A stretch of DNA of 64,000 nucleotides, from NCBI GenBank assembly GCA_024693325.1, contig JAILLA010000002.1, positions 90,597 to 154,596 on the forward strand. Direction: 5' to 3'. Source of the DNA: Solobacterium sp. (GTDB lineage: Bacteria > Bacillota_I > Bacilli_A > Erysipelotrichales > Erysipelotrichaceae). Below, one piece after another: positions 56,775 through 64,000 of this stretch (position 1 is the first letter of the stretch; each line of letters starts with the position of its first letter). A model generated the notes under the pieces. That model had not been told where the DNA came from and ran no database searches. It saw only the letters and a program-made list of their open reading frames with translations. A program made the position numbers and the translations under genes.

Positions 56775-59096
56775 ATGAGTACTGAAAGCAGTCTTGAGCT
56801 GGATGTAATTCTGCAGGAAATGGAGAATTCCTGCTCTTTTTCTCTTGGCAGGGAACTGATGCGCCGGACTGTTCCGAGCTTTGATCCGCTTGTCATCAGA
56901 AGGGATCATGCCCTGATCAGTGAAGCACTGGAAGCCACTGTCCGGTTCGGGGAAATGCCGTTCGGCGGGATCACCGACCAGACAATGATGCTGGAAGGTG
57001 CAAGAAGACAGAGAATACTGACAGCTGCGGAGCTGAACAATGAAGTACGGCTGATCCAGGGTATCCGGGCAATTAAAAGCTATGAAAAGAACTTGGAGTC
57101 AGACCATCCGTATATTCACGATCTTGTATCCACGATGGTCGTCCATGATCACTGTGAAGCAAAGCTGACACAGTGCATCAGCCCGTACAGTGAAGTGCTC
57201 GATGACGCTTCTGCGGAACTCAGGACGATCCGCAGAAACCTGAGAAATGCAGATGCGGTGATCGCTTCCGCAGTCAACCACTTCCTTTCGACACACGCGT
57301 CCAGTGTTGTGGACGGGATCGTAACATACAGGGGCGGCAGAGCGATGGTACTTGTCAGGGCTGCTGAAAAGAACAACTTCGGAGGTATGGTCTACGGCGA
57401 TTCTGCCAGCGGACAGGCATCCTATGTTGAACCGGCATCCCTGCTGAACGCAAACAACCGGAAGCAGGAACTGCTTGCCAGGGAAGCGGAAGAAGTTCAG
57501 CGGATCCTGGAGGAATGCTCCTATGAGGTATCGCTGGTCGCTGAGGAAGAACTGGCAAATCTTGAAACATGCGCGATCCTTGACTGTCTGTATGCCAAAG
57601 CCTTATGGGGCAAACAGCGCGACGCAGTCGTGGCAGAGCTGACCGAAGACCGCAGGCTGATCATTGAAAAAGGACGTCATCCTTTGATCGAGCGTTCCAA
57701 AGTCGTCGCCAATACATATCACCTGGAAGATCCGAAGCACCTGCTTCTGATCACAGGTCCCAATACCGGCGGCAAGACCGTCTCGATGAAGATCATCGGT
57801 CTGTTCGTACTGATGACTTACTGCGGCATGCCGGTTACTGCCGAACATGCTGTGATCCCTTACTTTGATCATGTTTTTGTCGACATCGGTGATGACCAGT
57901 CAGTCGTCAGTTCACTTTCAAGCTTCTCTGCACAGATCGTCAAGATCGCAGAAGTCATGCGTGATGCAACAGAAAGAAGCCTTGCGCTGCTCGATGAGAT
58001 CGGCTCAGGTACGGACCCGAGAGAAGGTGAGGCACTCGCTATTTCCGTACTGAATGAACTGAGAAAACGTGAATGCATGACTGTAGCGACGACACACTAC
58101 GGCAGGCTGAAGGCATACGGTAAACGTCATGATGACATCCTGACAGCCAGTGTTGAATTCGATATGGAAAAACTGCAGCCTACATTCAGATATATGGAAG
58201 GTACAACAGGTCAGTCCAATGCCTTTGAAGTTGCACAGCGTTATGGCCTGCCCAACGGCATCATCAAATACGCCAGATTCCTGAAGGACCAGGCAAGGAC
58301 ACAGGAAGACAAACTGATCGAACAGCTGGAAACACAGGTGGCGGAAAACCGTCAGCTCAAAGAACAGCTGGAACAGGAACAGCAGGAACTGGATGCCAGA
58401 AAAAAAGAAACAGAAGAACTGCTGAACCGTCTGGAACAGGAAAAAGACCAGTGGAAGGCAAAGGCCGAAGCGGAGATCAATGCATACCGGCAGAATGCCT
58501 ACGAAGAGGCAGATGAGATCCTGCGTGAGATGCGTGAGATGCAGAGCAATGCGAAGTATCATGAAGTGCTGGCAGTCCGCCAGAAGCTCAACCGCAAAGA
58601 AGAGATCAAGCCGCAGAGCAGTGAACCGCTCAGGGACGACCGGGGCTTTGCGGTAGGTGATGTCGTTGAACTCAGGGTCAACAATCAGGTAGCCAGGATC
58701 ACAGCGATCCGCCGGAAAGATATTACGATCGAGCTGAACGGCAGACAGATGCATGTCAAAGAGGACCAGATCCGTCACAGTCTGAGGATCCTTCCCGAAA
58801 AGAAGAAAGAAGCGTTTGTGAAATTCGGCGGAAATGTACTGACACAGACGATGTCTCCCGAATGCAATCTGATCGGTATGCGTGTAGATGAAGCAATGGA
58901 AGAACTGTCAGACTATCTGGATTCCGCCAAGATGAACAACCTGCTGACTTTCCGAATCATACACGGAGATGGTACCGGAGCACTCCGCAAGGCGGTCCAT
59001 AACAAGCTGGACCGTGACCGTGATGTTGACAGCTATCGTCTCGGCATGCCAAATGAAGGCGGTACAGGTGCTACCGTGGTAACACTGAAAGGGTGA
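56775..59096 (+). CDS. mutS2: MutS2
   Basis: A 773-residue MutS2 ATPase, which acts on recombination intermediates or rescues collided ribosomes, depending on species. The MutS-type core lacks the mismatch-recognition domain I. Walker A is GPNTGGKT (328-335), Walker B is LALLDEIGSGTDP (about 400-412). A long coiled coil (about 510-620) precedes the Smr endonuclease-like domain (about 695-773), with the HGDGTGALR motif. GAGGAATAAAG is a moderate ribosome binding site. uvrC follows at 4 bases. Confidence 0.97.
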   Translation: MSTESSLELDVILQEMENSCSFSLGRELMRRTVPSFDPLVIRRDHALISEALEATVRFGEMPFGGITDQTMMLEGARRQRILTAAELNNEVRLIQGIRAIKSYEKNLESDHPYIHDLVSTMVVHDHCEAKLTQCISPYSEVLDDASAELRTIRRNLRNADAVIASAVNHFLSTHASSVVDGIVTYRGGRAMVLVRAAEKNNFGGMVYGDSASGQASYVEPASLLNANNRKQELLAREAEEVQRILEECSYEVSLVAEEELANLETCAILDCLYAKALWGKQRDAVVAELTEDRRLIIEKGRHPLIERSKVVANTYHLEDPKHLLLITGPNTGGKTVSMKIIGLFVLMTYCGMPVTAEHAVIPYFDHVFVDIGDDQSVVSSLSSFSAQIVKIAEVMRDATERSLALLDEIGSGTDPREGEALAISVLNELRKRECMTVATTHYGRLKAYGKRHDDILTASVEFDMEKLQPTFRYMEGTTGQSNAFEVAQRYGLPNGIIKYARFLKDQARTQEDKLIEQLETQVAENRQLKEQLEQEQQELDARKKETEELLNRLEQEKDQWKAKAEAEINAYRQNAYEEADEILREMREMQSNAKYHEVLAVRQKLNRKEEIKPQSSEPLRDDRGFAVGDVVELRVNNQVARITAIRRKDITIELNGRQMHVKEDQIRHSLRILPEKKKEAFVKFGGNVLTQTMSPECNLIGMRVDEAMEELSDYLDSAKMNNLLTFRIIHGDGTGALRKAVHNKLDRDRDVDSYRLGMPNEGGTGATVVTLKG

Positions 59097-59100
59097 TTTC

Positions 59101-60867
59101 ATGGACCGTGAATATTTAAAGGCGAAACTTGCAAATCTGCCGGATGAACCCGGCAGCTACCAGATGAAGGATAAAAGCGGGGAGATCATCTACGTCGGAA
59201 AAGCAAAGAACCTCCATAACCGCGTGAACCAGTATTTTACGGGAGCACATGATTTCAAGACGACCAAGCTTGTATCCAATATCGAGGACTTTGATTTCAT
59301 AGTTACCAGGAGCGAAAAAGAAGCCCTGATCCTTGAGATCAACCTGATCAAGAAATACAGGCCGAAATACAACATCATGTTCATCGATGACTCGAGCTAT
59401 CCTTACATCAAGCTGACAAAGGAAAAATATCCGAGGCTGATGATCGCTCGTGATATGAAGAAGGACAGACACGCAAGATACTTCGGACCGTTTCCCGATG
59501 CGAGTGCAGCGAGAAACACGCTGAAGATTCTTCAGACACTCTATCCGTTCAGAAGATGCACAAAGATCCCGGATAAAGTCTGTCTGTATTATCACCTCGG
59601 GCAGTGTCTTGGTCCGTGCGAGTATGAGATCGATCCGGAAGAATACGAAAGGATGTCGGACGGAGTCACTTCGTTCCTGAACGGGGATACGAAAGAGATC
59701 ACGAAAGAACTGAACAGAAAGATGCTGGAAGCCAGTGAAAACCTCGAGTTTGAAAAGGCTGCCCAGTATCATGAAATGATCACAAGCATCGAACGTGTCA
59801 TAGACCGTCAGATGATCGAAACAGATAAGAAAGGTACGAGGGATGTCTTCGCATGGTATGAAGACCGCGGATATCTGGCGATCACCGGATTCCTTGTCAG
59901 AAACGGGACCGTACTGAACAAAGAATTCCGTCTGAAGCCGCTTTATGGCGATGCTTCGGAAGAATTCCAGTCATTCCTGCTGCAGTTTTATGAGGATCAT
60001 CCGAAACCGAAAGAACTGGTGCTTTCCGCTGAATGCGAGCCGTTCCAGCAGGATCTGCAGGATACGCTCGGAATGGCCGTATTCATTCCGAAAAAGGGCT
60101 ACCGTCAGAAACTGGTCGATATGTGCATTGAGAATGCGAAACAGCAGCTCAATCTGAAATTCGACGCTGCCGAGCAGCAGAACAGTATGACAGAAAATGC
60201 CGTACAGCAGCTTTCCGAACTTGCGGGACGTCCGATGAAACGCGTGGAGCTGTTCGATAACAGCCATATTTCCGGACAGTTCACTGTCGCAAGCTGCGTC
60301 GTATATGAAGACGGCGTACCCGACCGGAAGAGCTACCGTCTGTATAAACTGCATACAGGCAATTCCGATGTTGATTCCATGAAGGAAGTCGTTTACCGCA
60401 GGTACTTCAGACTGCTGAAGGAAAACGGAAGACTGCCGGACGGTATTCTCGTCGATGGCGGCAGAACACAGATCGAAGCTGCGAAAGAGATCATTGACTC
60501 GCTCGGGATCGACATCAAGATCATGGGACTGGTCAAGGATGACAGGCATAACACGAATGCCCTGATGGATACGGATTACAGAACATTCGACATCGACCGT
60601 GATTCAGGACTGTTCTTCCTGCTGACAAGGATGCAGGATGAGGTCCATAGAAGGGCGATCTCATATCATCGGAAGCTTCGTTCCAAAGCACAGACAAAAT
60701 CGATCCTTGATGAAGTGGAAGGTGTCGGCCCGAAACGGAAACAGAAACTGCTGAAAGCATTCGGAAACTTCACGAATCTCAAAAACGCGGACGTTGAAGC
60801 GATCGCAGAAGTCGTTCCGATGGAAACTGCTGTAAAAGTATATGCGGCATTGCATGATGAAGGATGA
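59101..60867 (+). CDS. uvrC: Excinuclease ABC subunit C
   Basis: UvrC makes both cuts around DNA lesions with UvrB. The 588-residue protein has an N-terminal GIY-YIG nuclease (YQMKDKSGEIIYVGKAKNL, about 18-37), a UVR UvrB-contact motif near 196-232, an RNase H-like nuclease in the C-terminal half (ELFDNSHISGQF and VDGGRTQ carry catalytic Asp residues) and a terminal helix-hairpin-helix (VEGVGPKRKQKLLKAFG). It starts 4 bases after mutS2, with GGGTGATTTC before it. Its stop touches the -10 box of the next gene. Confidence 0.97.
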   Translation: MDREYLKAKLANLPDEPGSYQMKDKSGEIIYVGKAKNLHNRVNQYFTGAHDFKTTKLVSNIEDFDFIVTRSEKEALILEINLIKKYRPKYNIMFIDDSSYPYIKLTKEKYPRLMIARDMKKDRHARYFGPFPDASAARNTLKILQTLYPFRRCTKIPDKVCLYYHLGQCLGPCEYEIDPEEYERMSDGVTSFLNGDTKEITKELNRKMLEASENLEFEKAAQYHEMITSIERVIDRQMIETDKKGTRDVFAWYEDRGYLAITGFLVRNGTVLNKEFRLKPLYGDASEEFQSFLLQFYEDHPKPKELVLSAECEPFQQDLQDTLGMAVFIPKKGYRQKLVDMCIENAKQQLNLKFDAAEQQNSMTENAVQQLSELAGRPMKRVELFDNSHISGQFTVASCVVYEDGVPDRKSYRLYKLHTGNSDVDSMKEVVYRRYFRLLKENGRLPDGILVDGGRTQIEAAKEIIDSLGIDIKIMGLVKDDRHNTNALMDTDYRTFDIDRDSGLFFLLTRMQDEVHRRAISYHRKLRSKAQTKSILDEVEGVGPKRKQKLLKAFGNFTNLKNADVEAIAEVVPMETAVKVYAALHDEG

Positions 60868-60873
60868 TATAAT
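60865..60873 (+). promoter_or_regulatory. Extended -10 of the M15 peptidase gene, probably leaderless
   Basis: TGATATAAT begins with the uvrC stop codon (TGA at 60865-60867) and ends 7 bases before the ATG at 60881. Confidence 0.6.
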
Positions 60874-60880
60874 ATCAGGT

Positions 60881-61912
60881 ATGAGTGTAATAAACCGTAA
60901 CAGCTTTAAGATCAGGATCCTGACAGCATTGTTTGTTTTCAGTGTTGCTTTGCTCGGTTCCGTATGTATCGGTATACTCAACAGCAAATACGATTCACTC
61001 TCCAGGTATCCGTACACAGACCAGAAGAGCCGTGAACTGATCAAAGAGTATCTGACCCCCGAGGAGATCGATTATATTATTGAATACTCCATTGCGCCTA
61101 ACGTCTTCATTGCCTTTATCCGCGAAGAGGGATTCAATATTTACAATGCGGCTGAGTATAAGCGTCTGTCTACATACCAGTGGGACCGTACGCCTGCTCA
61201 GATCGTACGCATGGTCGAGGATACAAGGAATGTCATGGATATCGATACACTGATCATTCTGCTGTCCCAGTATTCCTATGAAGAGATCAAGGATTACCTG
61301 GATAACGGTGATCCCTATAAACAGGACAGTGTACTGGTCATGAATGCCTCCAGTCTTGACGCATGGGTCGACGCGAGCAATACAATTGTCAGACGTACCC
61401 CGACCCAGCTGCGCGTCGTATCTGAGGAAGTACCCAGTGACAAGCAGATCCTGATGCAGGATGAAGCAAAAACACATCTGGAAGAGATGTGCCAGGGCAT
61501 ACAGACCGGCCTGAAAACAGAAATGGCATGTGCCGGGCTGATCGTAACAGAAGGTTATGTTTCATATGATAAACAGAAGGAACTGTTTGATGAAGCAAAA
61601 CTGAGATACGGCAAAGAAGTGCTCAGGTATGAGCAGTATCCCGGTCACTGCGAACGGCAGCTCGGGCTGACCGTTGACTTCCGCGTAGACGGCATCAGCA
61701 ACGCTTCCTTCGAACAGACACTTCAGAGCCTCTGGCTGCAGGAAAACGCATATAAATACGGATTTATATGTACCTGGGATCACGAGAGCCAGAAGGTCAC
61801 CGGAATCGGTGCCCAGATGTACCATTACCGCTATGTCGGAAACCAGCTGGCCACACAGCTTCACCTGAATCATCAGACATTCGCTGATTACATCGCTTCT
61901 GCTAATCGATAG
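60881..61912 (+). CDS. M15B D,D-/L,D-carboxypeptidase (VanY-like)
   Basis: A 343-residue peptidoglycan carboxypeptidase with an N-terminal membrane anchor (about 11-31), an unassigned helical domain (40-200) and a VanY-type zinc domain. Zinc ligands are His256 and Asp266 (in PGHCERQLGLTVDFR, the H-x9-D form) and His315 in MYHYRYVG. The start is uncertain: 60881 lies behind an extended -10 without a ribosome binding site, while in-frame ATGs at 60854 and 60857 overlap uvrC. The stop codon lies in the left side of a terminator stem. A short unknown extension sets it apart from standard VanY. Confidence 0.88.
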   Translation: MSVINRNSFKIRILTALFVFSVALLGSVCIGILNSKYDSLSRYPYTDQKSRELIKEYLTPEEIDYIIEYSIAPNVFIAFIREEGFNIYNAAEYKRLSTYQWDRTPAQIVRMVEDTRNVMDIDTLIILLSQYSYEEIKDYLDNGDPYKQDSVLVMNASSLDAWVDASNTIVRRTPTQLRVVSEEVPSDKQILMQDEAKTHLEEMCQGIQTGLKTEMACAGLIVTEGYVSYDKQKELFDEAKLRYGKEVLRYEQYPGHCERQLGLTVDFRVDGISNASFEQTLQSLWLQENAYKYGFICTWDHESQKVTGIGAQMYHYRYVGNQLATQLHLNHQTFADYIASANR

Positions 61913-61926
61913 CAGAAGCTTTTTTA
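61895..61926 (+). terminator. Terminator containing the M15 gene stop codon
   Basis: A perfect 10-bp stem (GCTTCTGCTA/TAGCAGAAGC) with a 5-base loop and six T residues. The stop codon TAG opens the right arm, so the last six codons form the left arm and loop. Confidence 0.9.
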
Positions 61927-62009
61927 TTCAGGTATCGCATTCATACAGAACAGGGGAGCAGAACATACTGCTTTCTTTTATATAAAACGGGCTAAAAATG
62001 CCGGAAAGG

Positions 62010-62060
62010 TTGACAATTGTAAACTTCAGTAATACGATAAAAAAGACTACATATGTAGTC
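62010..62060 (+). promoter_or_regulatory. BlaI-type promoter and operator
   Basis: TTGACA (62010-62015) and TACGAT (62033-62038) are 17 bases apart. The palindrome GACTACATATGTAGTC (62045-62060) sits at the expected transcript start and contains the TACA/TGTA half-sites of MecI/BlaI operators. It precedes the BlaI-family gene, so autorepression is expected. Confidence 0.85.
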
Positions 62061-62074
62061 CTTTTGGGGGGATC

Positions 62075-62443
62075 ATGGAAGGACTAAGCGAAGCCGAAAA
62101 CAGAGTGGCAAGAATCATCTGGGATCAGCCGGGTATTTCTTCGATGGATGTATGGCACATCTGTGAAGAATTATACGGATGGAAAAAATCTACCGTGTTT
62201 ACTTTGATCCGCAGGATCAGGGACAAGGGGTACCTGCTTCCGCAGAGAAGCGGTCTGACGATGGTCATCGGAAAAGATGAGTATTACAGTCATAAGACCA
62301 AGAAACTCGTAGAAGAGGAATTCAATGATTCATTGGGTGACTTCATTACGAGTTATCTGAAAGACAGGAAACTGACTGTTAATGAAACGCAGCAGCTTAC
62401 TGCTCTGCTGGAAAGCGTATCGGAGAAAGAAACAGGTAAATGA
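62075..62443 (+). CDS. BlaI/MecI-family repressor
   Basis: A 122-residue winged-helix repressor. The DNA-binding part opens with LSEAENRVARIIWDQPGISSMDVW (about 4-27), then KKSTVFTLIRRIRDKGYL (recognition helix and wing), and a C-terminal dimerisation helix. In classical systems BlaI is cut by the BlaR1 protease when a beta-lactam binds; no blaR or beta-lactamase gene is in this window. It has the matching operator upstream. It is followed at 2 bases by an M23 hydrolase, which would be the regulated gene. Confidence 0.93.
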   Translation: MEGLSEAENRVARIIWDQPGISSMDVWHICEELYGWKKSTVFTLIRRIRDKGYLLPQRSGLTMVIGKDEYYSHKTKKLVEEEFNDSLGDFITSYLKDRKLTVNETQQLTALLESVSEKETGK

Positions 62444-62444
62444 T

Positions 62445-63851
62445 ATGAAGACAGTACGTAAAAAACTGATCCAGTTATCAGCTGCTGTCATGACCGGTAT
62501 CTGCTTTACGATCTATCCGTCCAGTGCCGAAGAACCTGATTATTCAGATTCCAAGTACTGGTCAAACCTGTGTTCAGGGCTTCTGCCGTTGACACAGTCA
62601 GAAAAGAAAAGCTGCAGTGCATATATGGAATATATGTCACAGCAGAGTGATGTGCTGAAAAAACAGCTTGAGGAGATCGAAGCACAGCGTGCGGCGATCG
62701 CCGAGAACGTTGTGTACTATGCACGTCAGGTCAGCGGATATCAGTCGCAGGCAGATGCATTGAACGGTGAGATCTACGATCTGAATTATAAGATCGAGAC
62801 AAAGCAGACAGAGATCGACGAAAAGCAGGCGGATATCGATCAGAGAGAAGCCGACATTACAGAGACTGAAGAGAAGATCCAGAAACGAATGGAGATCTCG
62901 CAGGAGACTATGAGACTCAATCAGTTCCTGGATGTCATCATGGGTGTACGGAAATTCTCAGACCTGATCAGGGTGATCAACGGCTTGTCAGATATCACGG
63001 GTTATGATGAAGAAGTCATGCGTGAACTGGCTGAAGAGATCGCAAAGCTCAACGAAGACAAGGAAGAACTTGAAAAAGCAAAGGCTGAACTGGATAAAGC
63101 AAAACAGGAAGTCGTTGCCCGTCAGAATTCGATCCTTGCACTGAAATATCAGGCACAGGTCATCCAGGAAGAATACAGAAAACAAAGCGCCAACCTCGAA
63201 GCACAGGGAAATACGATCGCAGGTGACATTGACAGTATCCGCGAGATGATGCGCAGCATTACGGAGAAGCTGAATCAGGTAACTGCGAGCAGCGGCTGGA
63301 ACTATCCGGTACCGGGCGTCGGTATCAATCCTGAAGCCGGGACATGGCATTACGCATCAGGCGGCGTACATCTCGGTGCAGACTTTGCCGGACCGCTCGG
63401 CTCAACAGTCGTAGCGATCGGAAACGGTGTCGTCCTGAAGAGCCAGGACGGATGTCCGTACGGTGAACTCGGAAGTTCCTGCGGAGCCCAGAACCGAAAC
63501 GGTTCACAGGGCGGCGGCAACCAGGTGTATCTGCTGACCAAGGTCAACGGCGGTCTCTATGCGATCAAGTATCTGCATCTGCTTGCGGGAACACCGATCG
63601 CAACAGGAAGTATCGTTATGGCCGGAGATGCAATCGGAGCCTTAGGAAGTTCAGGCAACAGTACAGGTCCGCACTGCCATATAGAGATCTTCTTTCTCGG
63701 AAGCGCAGCTGACTTTACCAACTACGCACAGACATGGAACGGCGACTTCTCATTCGGATGCGGATGGGGCTCTGCCGCACTGAACAGACTTTGCGAAAAC
63801 GGTGCCGGGGCACCATGCAGAGTCAAACCGGAAAGCATTTACGGCGGCTAA
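62445..63851 (+). CDS. Coiled-coil M23 peptidoglycan hydrolase
   Basis: A 468-residue exported protein, from the ATG at 62445. A signal peptide (1-28, ending SSAEE) is followed by a long coiled coil (about 60-280) rich in Glu, Lys and Gln, of the PcsB/CwlO type that docks on FtsEX. The C-terminal LytM (M23) domain has zinc ligands His309 and Asp313 (GVHLGADF) and His412 with catalytic His410 (GPHCHIE). A Cys/Gly-rich loop (CPYG...SSCGAQ) sits inside the catalytic domain and probably forms a disulfide. It is the second gene of the BlaI operon; the two starts are 2 bases from overlap. A terminator follows. Confidence 0.93.
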   Translation: MKTVRKKLIQLSAAVMTGICFTIYPSSAEEPDYSDSKYWSNLCSGLLPLTQSEKKSCSAYMEYMSQQSDVLKKQLEEIEAQRAAIAENVVYYARQVSGYQSQADALNGEIYDLNYKIETKQTEIDEKQADIDQREADITETEEKIQKRMEISQETMRLNQFLDVIMGVRKFSDLIRVINGLSDITGYDEEVMRELAEEIAKLNEDKEELEKAKAELDKAKQEVVARQNSILALKYQAQVIQEEYRKQSANLEAQGNTIAGDIDSIREMMRSITEKLNQVTASSGWNYPVPGVGINPEAGTWHYASGGVHLGADFAGPLGSTVVAIGNGVVLKSQDGCPYGELGSSCGAQNRNGSQGGGNQVYLLTKVNGGLYAIKYLHLLAGTPIATGSIVMAGDAIGALGSSGNSTGPHCHIEIFFLGSAADFTNYAQTWNGDFSFGCGWGSAALNRLCENGAGAPCRVKPESIYGG

Positions 63852-63865
63852 GCGTCAACAGGGGG

Positions 63866-63902
63866 CTGTAACAGTTGAAAAATGACTGTTACAGTTTTCT
63901 TT
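63866..63902 (+). terminator. BlaI-M23 operon terminator
   Basis: CTGTAACAGT pairs perfectly with ACTGTTACAG around a 9-base loop, followed by TTTTCTTT. Confidence 0.87.
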
Positions 63903-63925
63903 AACTGGCAAAGTACATGCAAGCA

Positions 63926-63934
63926 TGGTATAAT
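63926..63934 (+). promoter_or_regulatory. Extended -10 of the edge gene, probably leaderless
   Basis: TGGTATAAT ends 6 bases before the ATG at 63941, with no ribosome binding site between. Confidence 0.6.
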
Positions 63935-63940
63935 ATAGAT

Positions 63941-64000
63941 ATGAAAAAAGCTAATCAAGTACTCGACCTACCTGATCAGCGAACTTATTATAATGCAGTT
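63941..64000 (+). CDS. Unknown gene, cut by the window edge
   Basis: An open frame of 20 codons (MKKANQVLDLPDQRTYYNAV) runs off the right edge. It begins 6 bases after an extended -10 box and has no ribosome binding site. Too little is visible to assign a function. Confidence 0.55.
   Translation, partial: MKKANQVLDLPDQRTYYNAV

Noticed and set aside
62075..62443. A beta-lactam resistance locus
   Set aside because: Only the repressor is BlaI-like; the neighbour is an M23 hydrolase and no beta-lactamase or penicillin-binding protein gene is present.

Overview
The window reads as a chromosomal segment of a fermentative, low-to-mid GC Bacillota, most likely of the Erysipelotrichia type. The evidence is Gram-positive housekeeping content (RNase HIII, MutS2, ScpA/ScpB, a LeuS T-box, CvpA, a BlaI-type repressor, RpiR and MerR regulators) and many lipoproteins with no outer-membrane genes. 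The lineage is an inference from gene content; no rRNA or tRNA lies in the window. Most genes run on the + strand. No insertion sequence, prophage or CRISPR array is visible.

Layout. 1-4320: the 3' part of a sensor kinase, then an ABC ATPase and a two-module FtsX-type permease behind a BceR-like box. 4321-7957: an attenuation leader with a probable 27-residue leader peptide, then carB without carA. 8068-12768: bioY, an unknown gene with an acetyltransferase, a dCache-HAMP-SpoIIE phosphatase and a YczE/YitT membrane protein. 12891-16517: a complete-looking pentahaem nitrite reductase NrfA with the two System II haem-lyase genes and no NrfH. 16712-25515: a phospho-beta-glucosidase, a metal-binding lipoprotein pair behind a palindromic operator, an MBL hydrolase, a membrane-bound MerR regulator with a CPBP protease, and two DJ-1 paralogs with an RpiR regulator. 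25601-29473: a secreted lipase-like protein with a polytopic membrane protein that starts with an XRE DNA-binding domain. 29559-35202: an alpha-glucosidase, a phosphoesterase, a HAD protein that has lost its catalytic residues, a class-I amidotransferase and a second phospho-beta-glucosidase.

35224-49688: T-box-leuS, scpA-scpB with two lipoprotein genes, purB, a DMT exporter, cutC, an acetyltransferase with a lipoprotein phosphoesterase, purA, an Mrp ATPase and an OmpR/HisKA two-component pair. 49675-64000: a short prepilin peptidase, rubrerythrin, a DEAD helicase, a TSCPD protein, lspA-rluD-rhomboid-comEB, rnhC, cvpA-mutS2-uvrC, a VanY-like peptidase, and a BlaI repressor in an operon with a coiled-coil M23 hydrolase.

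Two themes recur. First, promoters of the extended -10 type (TGnTATAAT) are common, and several sit only 6-9 bases before a start codon that has no Shine-Dalgarno sequence, which suggests leaderless mRNAs (scpA, rnhC, the DEAD helicase, the VanY-like gene and the gene at the right edge). Second, several regulators are joined to membranes or paired with envelope enzymes (XRE-membrane with lipase, MerR-membrane with CPBP protease, BlaI with M23 hydrolase). These pairs are the best candidates for undescribed signalling units.
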